Assembly (NCBI GenBank): GCA_033239005.1
Contig: BSQZ01000006.1
Span: 6,871,501-6,935,500, forward strand
Length of the DNA: 64,000 nt
Source: Lamellibrachia satsuma
Lineage: Eukaryota; Annelida; Polychaeta; Sabellida; Siboglinidae
Direction of reading: 5' to 3'
Part shown: positions 59,122-64,000 of the stretch, piece by piece
How positions within the stretch are numbered: the stretch's first letter is position 1
How the letters are laid out: each line of letters opens with the position of its first letter
Notes under the pieces: model-generated
Told to the model about the DNA's origin: nothing
The model's input: only the letters and a program-made list of their open reading frames with translations
The model's database searches: none
Made by a program: the position numbers and the translations under genes

Positions 59122-61365
59122 AGCTTTTATTTTGGTCGTGACACTTTTAGAGCCAATAACAACCTTTATTTTGGTTGTGACACTAACAACTAACGGTTCT
59201 TTTTCGATCCTATGTCGCCGGCTTTCTTTTACAAATTACAAGCGCGCAATATTTGAGGAATATATAAATTATAGCGCACAGCAAAAGATCGGGTACCAGC
59301 AAGTGAAATACACACAGAGAATCGGTTACCTATCTTTACCGAACAGGTTTACTGAAATAAACACACAAACAAACATTTTATTCATTTGCAAAAATAATAT
59401 TATGTGCAAAGGAAGGGTTTTACAGTGTAAAATAGCAGACGCGAATGCCGTGGTGTATGTTACGGCTGAGTGGTATAGCGCGTAAGGTTGGCATTAAGGT
59501 TTGGGAAATGCCAGATCGGACCTGACGCTGATCTGAATTTTTTGCTTTATCTTTTAAACCAGAAATTCCTAATCTATTAAACCAAACCATCTTTACAATA
59601 CAATGCACTGTTTTTGAATAGTGTTGCTGAATTGATTTTAAAATGATTTATTTACAAGGTTATACAAGATGGAACTCAGAAAAGGTAGGAGAATTTAAAA
59701 CCACTACCGGGAACAATGTATTGCTAATTTGGAAGCCAAACTTGAAAGTTTTGAACTTATTTCCATATCACAGCTAGAAATGAATAGATGGTCTGGTAGT
59801 AGATATTTGTAACATCTATCCTTATGAAATGGTAAAATACCATGGTAAAATACCATGGTCTACCATATTGTAAGATTTGCCTCCCTCAATTTCCCTCACT
59901 TCGCACACAATGATCCTGGAGGCACTTCTCACAGATGTGTATGTAATGTGTTTTAATTGTCCGTCTTCTTTGCACTCGCCAGGTCGAGATTTGTAAATTA
60001 ATTTGTACTTACTTGACCCATGAGTACGTAGAGTACTACAGAAGTGTAGTCATCGCATTGTTCCAGGTTTGAATAGATTTTAAACGTGTATATCAGACGG
60101 CAATATAATCACTCACATTGACAATGAAAAAACAGTGAAGATAAACTTTCACGATAAACACAATGAAAACCTGTGAATGGAAACATCGCTGAAAAATATA
60201 TAAACACTTAAAGTCTAGAAGATTTGACTGGTAAAATATACCTTTACTAATAATTTGGATGCCTAAAATTGTAGCTTGTGCCAGCCCTTGTAATCCCTCC
60301 TCTGGGGTATTTATACTCTCAGTTTACCTAATTCAGACACCGTCACTAGAGCCACTACAGTTGCCTAAATACCCAGTATGGTTCTCAACCGCTGGACAAT
60401 GACCAGTGATGTCTTGCAGAAGTGTCCTTGCCAAATTTGCAAATTAAACTGTTGGAGCTGGTCCCATCCTGGGTTCTTCCAGTTCCCTAATTTCGTTGAC
60501 CTCCGATATCAAAGCAATTTACCAAATGTCAGGACTAGAGGAGGGGAGGAAGTGCTTTAAGATTATCATCAATCTTTGGCACTATATGGACTTTGTCAAA
60601 ATCCACTTGGGTGATCTAGCTACAAGCTTTTCAGACCCTGCTTTTCTGTGGCTTATCTAGGTGTTTAATGTATCAATTAAATGCGTTCTAATAACTTAAT
60701 ATAATTAGTTATTAAATCAAACTGGCATATGCTTTACGTTGTGGTGTTTTGAAACAGGTAAACCATGGTATACCATACATTACCATACACAATATATGTT
60801 TGGTTTGGTATGCCATTTCTAACAATGGTCTATGACAGTTTACCATGGTATGCCATTTCTAACCATGGTTTACCTTGATACACCATGGTATGCCATGGTA
60901 TACCATACATTACCATACACAATATATGAAAAAGTATGGTATGCCATTGCTAACCATGGTCTATGACGGTTTACTATGATATACCATGCCATGGTACATT
61001 TTCATAAGGCTACATTTTACCACAGCAAAGAATATTGGCAAAAAATTTTAAAAGAAATAACAAACAGACCCTTCACACCGAATGAAGAACAGGTGCTACA
61101 CTAATTAGCATGCTTAAAAACCAAAAGACATGGTATTGCTGATGTATAAAACAGTACCACGTAAATATGTGTACCTATTTTTAAAAGATAAAATAACAAA
61201 TTCTGTTAAGTGTCAGTTTCGATCTGGCATTTCCTAAAATTTACCACCAACCTCACGCGCTATACCAAAAAAATCAAATATTGTAATTGATAAAAGAAAG
61301 CCTGCAATACAGGATAGAGAAAGATCCGTTGTTAAAGTGTCACGACCAAAATAAAGGCTGTGTTA
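59122..61365. mobile_element. Inverted-repeat (foldback-like) element, about 2.2 kb
   Basis: The left arm, TTTATTTTGGTTGTGACACT, AACGGTTCTTTTTCGATCCT and GGCTTTCTTTTACAAATTAC (59165-59245), pairs with the reverse complement of 61260-61365. GGTATAGCGCGTAAGGTTGG and GGAAATGCCAGATCG (59472-59520) pair with 61198-61275. ATCCTTATGAAATGG and CCATGG near 59818 pair with about 60990-61012. Arms are several hundred bp with internal gaps. No transposase recognised, so it is probably non-autonomous. Target duplications not established. Confidence 0.8.
60755..61012. repeat. ACCATGGTATACCAT-rich block with a ~125-bp direct duplication
   Basis: CCATGGTATACCATACATTA followed by CCATACACAATATATG occurs at about 60764 and again at about 60893, each followed by GGTATGCCATT and TCTATGAC. 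Many words are self-complementary around CCATGG. A small piece of the same theme is at 59838-59870 in the other arm. Confidence 0.85.
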
Positions 61366-61599
61366 AGCCTTCCACAAAGTAGAAGCCCGACACTACTAGA
61401 GAAGCATGGCAGAAGCTGTTCGAAATTGTGAGCATAAAAACACCAAAAAAATACTTGTCATGTGTATTATCACTCGTCGACTACCAAAAACTGGCGGGAA
61501 CGTCAATTGGAGTTGGCGCTGCTTGAGTGTCTCTGTGCACCCAGGCGTAAAGGTGTGAGGAAGTAAACGCAACAAGCAACGGCATTAGTGACCGGCTTC

Positions 61600-62395
61600 G
61601 CTCATTGTCGTTAATTTTTATGGTGAATAACAACGTCAAGTGTGGCAAATGCGGCAAAGGAAGAGTTAAACTCAAAATGTTCGTGGACACTCTTGGCGAT
61701 GTCAAATTTGATGCCGTGCACAACAGCCAGAAGATGTAGTAGAATCTGACTCCAAACTACACAGGCAACTGATCCAACAGGTGATAGTTAAAACCAATGG
61801 TTGTAATGCAGAGAATGCAACACTGGCAGAGGTTGTTGCCGGTGGCTCCAGTACTCAGAAATAACAGCAGATAGGTGGCAACAGCCGTGATGTGGGTCTG
61901 GCTAGCAACGACAGTAGCCAGGGAGAAAGACAGCAGGATGTAGACCATGGCTCGCAGCCAGCCCCTGCATTGCCAGGTGTGTTTGTAATTCCTGCAGACC
62001 AAAGGCGAAAGCAAAAGAGGCAGCTACAGAGAGAGAACCGCAGTAAGCAACTGTGCAGCATGCAGAAGTAAGAGACCACCGTGGATCAGTGCAGCAGGTG
62101 TAACGGCAGTGCCTCCACCCACTAGAGACTTCTTTACATGGGGAGTCCATCAATCAGATGGCCTCAAAGAAGTTGGTGAGTCCATCAAACAAAAAGGAAT
62201 GAACTATCATGAACTAACAAAATCAAGTAATGACAATGCTAGGCTGAAATCCTTTAAGTTAACAATCTCTGTTGATCACATGAACAAAGTCAAAGACCCT
62301 CTCTTCTGGCCCAAGGGCTGAAATGTGAGGAGATGGTATGGAAAGATAATGACCGAGTCTATCCGGGATAAGGATGTTGTCACACAGAGCGAAAC
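61600..62395 (+). pseudogene. LINE ORF1 remnant
   Basis: Reads VKCGKCGKGRVKLKMFVDTL (Cys-rich start near 61640), a polar middle, FFTWGVHQSDGLKEVGESIK, then ARLKSFKLTISVDHMNKVKD and LFWPKG, stop, NVRRWYGKIM. This is an ORF1 type with a PHD-like or zinc-binding start and a conserved W-P-x-G-x-x-V-R-R-W-Y end. Stops and frameshifts break it. Confidence 0.7.
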
Positions 62396-62429
62396 TAAAT
62401 AATAATTTTCAGTGCTTCACAGACTAACC

Positions 62430-64000
62430 CTGTGCAACCTCTGACTATGATTAGCTACAACTGTAAACATTTCAAAGACAGAGGCCCAAAATTTTATTTT
62501 ATATATGAGATTAGCAAAGAATGTGATCTTTTATTCATACAGGAACATTGCTTATATAAAAGTGAATTAACCAAGATGTGTAAATTAGGGGATGGCATGG
62601 CCACCACCGGTAAGAGTTCTATGGATGAATGTAATACTAGGGAGGAACATCCATAGGGTGGTTGTGCGATCTTGTGGAAATTAACACTTAAGACTGCAGT
62701 AAGTGAGCTTAAGTGCAATCATGTAAGTGAGCTTAAGTGCAATCCTGTAAGGTTATGTGGCATTATGATTCAAATTAGTAATAAGTGAAATAATGTGTCT
62801 CAATGCGTCAGAAGCAGAAGTGGCATATACGTGTAAAAACATGTTAATGAATTATCTAGATTATATAGTGATATATTAAGTGTGTGCATAGAAGCATGTG
62901 AATGTGTACCTGCCACCTGTCTTAAACTAAGTTCAGATTCAGCTAGTGGTAGAAGGAAGGTTCCTGGATGGTCGAAAGAGGCTGAACATCTAAGGCAGGA
63001 AGCTCTCTTCAGGCATTGGTAGTGGTGATCAATGGGAAAGCCACATCAGGGTGATATTACAGAAATGAGGCATATCACAAGGGCTCTGTATCACAGGGCT
63101 GTTAGACACATTATGAGAGAATGTGATAGAATGTGTACCACTAAGATGGCCGAGGCCATTAATGAGAATAGAACTTCTGCCTCTGTTGTTGATGGTGTTG
63201 TTCGTGACGATGAAATAACTCAGCGTACTTCTGATAAATATAATCACCTCTACAACAGTGTATCATACGATGTTGACATACATGTTAAGTTTCAGAAATG
63301 CAAATGCAGGAGATTTATGCGTAAATCAGAGGATCTTGGAGATTTGTGCATAAATCAGAGGATCTCAGTGTATAAGAGAATTGTGCGTAAATTTTAGTAA
63401 CATCCCCCGCCACATATAAAAATTACACTAGATCAGCTTTAGTTCCCAATATGTTGTACATGTACTATAAAATGGTACACTGACGTTAATATAGACATTG
63501 TGGCAGTAGAACATTTCCTTGTGGACTAGTAATTATAAACCAACATGTTTACTACTGAGATGGTCTACTAATAATTTGTTCTACTCCTGAAATATATTAC
63601 CATACAACAAAAATCCCTTACCTGACTGGCAGTAGCCTTCATATTTTATTACACGAGCAAATAACATAATATTTGGTGGCAGGGCTAGAATTGAAGAATT
63701 TTCGTTTCTTCAAAGTTTGTCATTCTGGGTGATAAAGACATTTCAGATCCTAGGTGAGGGAGGCATTTTTTATTTGTGACACCTATTTTAAAAATATGTT
63801 TTTTTGTTCATTACTTTTTGTGCCATGCGGGAGACTGGAGATTTGATAGCTATCCGGGAGTCTCCCGGCGATTCCGGGAAACTTGACATATGTGATATTG
63901 ATGAAATGAATAGTATAAGTGTGAAGATTAACATGCAGATTAAGGAACATGTTGTATGTAAAATATCAGTTGAAGACGTTATCGAAGAAGTCCAGCGACT
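62430..64000 (+). mobile_element. LINE ORF2 remnant (endonuclease and linker), runs off the window
   Basis: The endonuclease starts near 62444 with ISYNCKHFKDRGPKF and LLFIQEHCLYKSELTK, then decays. The linker resumes near 63030 with GKPHQGDITEMRHITRALYH and RAVRHIMRECDRMCTTKMAE, then VVRDDEITQ and DKYNHLYNSVSYDVD. After a gap, VKINMQIKEHVVCKISVEDV (63925-63980) leads toward the RT beyond 64000. Internal deletions and a short tandem duplication (63310-63365) mark decay. Confidence 0.8.
63410..63890. other. Insert or decayed stretch inside the last LINE
   Basis: No LINE similarity between two linker pieces. GGGAGACTGGAGATTTGATA and GGGAGTCTCCCGGCGATTCC near 63830-63880 hold a short inverted GGGAGACT/AGTCTCCC pair. 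Confidence 0.4.

Noticed and set aside
59460..59545. Functional tRNA gene
   Set aside because: A-box-like text is present, but no cloverleaf (acceptor pairing, anticodon loop, good B box) could be formed by hand.
60378..60560. 60-codon Cys/Trp-containing frame inside the foldback element
   Set aside because: No recognisable zinc pattern or homology by eye, and short enough to be chance.

Overview
The window is metazoan nuclear DNA, most likely from a marine invertebrate or basal chordate. It has CR1-type LINEs with an SGNH-esterase ORF1, DIRS and Ty3/gypsy retroelements, abundant minisatellites, and short coding blocks with GT/AG splice signals. Nothing bacterial (operons, Shine-Dalgarno sites, IS elements, CRISPR) is present. 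I cannot name the species. Host coding sequence is sparse: three plus-strand exon candidates (3024-3128, 6067-6254, 44974-45117). The second and third are phase compatible, so much of the window may be intron of one gene. I could not identify that gene.

Layout. 1-2.0 kb is a dead LINE. 2.4-6.3 kb holds two exon candidates, a decayed CR1 copy and a 1.3-kb minisatellite. 6.3-11.8 kb is a decayed DIRS (tyrosine-recombinase) retrotransposon with tandem repeats expanded inside it. 13-21 kb holds gypsy gag and integrase remnants, LINE scraps, a 65-bp repeat and a cluster of palindromic motifs at 16.6 kb. 22.5-36.8 kb is an old tandem duplication. Its left copy was later split by a nearly full-length CR1 (26655-30757) and by a chimeric LINE insertion with a 9-bp target duplication. 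38.3-42.8 kb holds two related transposase-like elements lying tail to tail. 45-51 kb has an exon candidate, LINE fragments and an unrecognised reading frame. 51.7-58.3 kb is a 6.6-kb array of a 29-bp repeat. 59.1-61.4 kb is an inverted-repeat (foldback-like) element. 61.6 kb to the end is another decayed LINE that runs off the window.

The most interesting signal is a family of transposase-like genes with acidic blocks in the order (Q/I)-x-(D/S)-(F/Y)-(S/A)-E-N, S-D-G-P-S-x-x-F-K-N, H-G-K-G-x-x-D-G-x-G and a small C-terminal domain. There is one nearly complete copy at 38600-39855, one decayed copy at about 41840-40720, and two duplicated N-terminal remnants near 23.0 and 34.4 kb. Each is surrounded by its own cluster of ~13-18 bp motifs. 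Across the clusters the motifs reduce to one bipartite pattern, CGTAAY-N(1-4)-RTCAY, nearly always on the plus strand whichever way the gene points. A fourth cluster with the same pattern and no visible gene lies at 16626-16770. I infer that these are recognition sites for a poorly described DNA-transposon superfamily. The motifs and protein blocks are visible; the function is inference.
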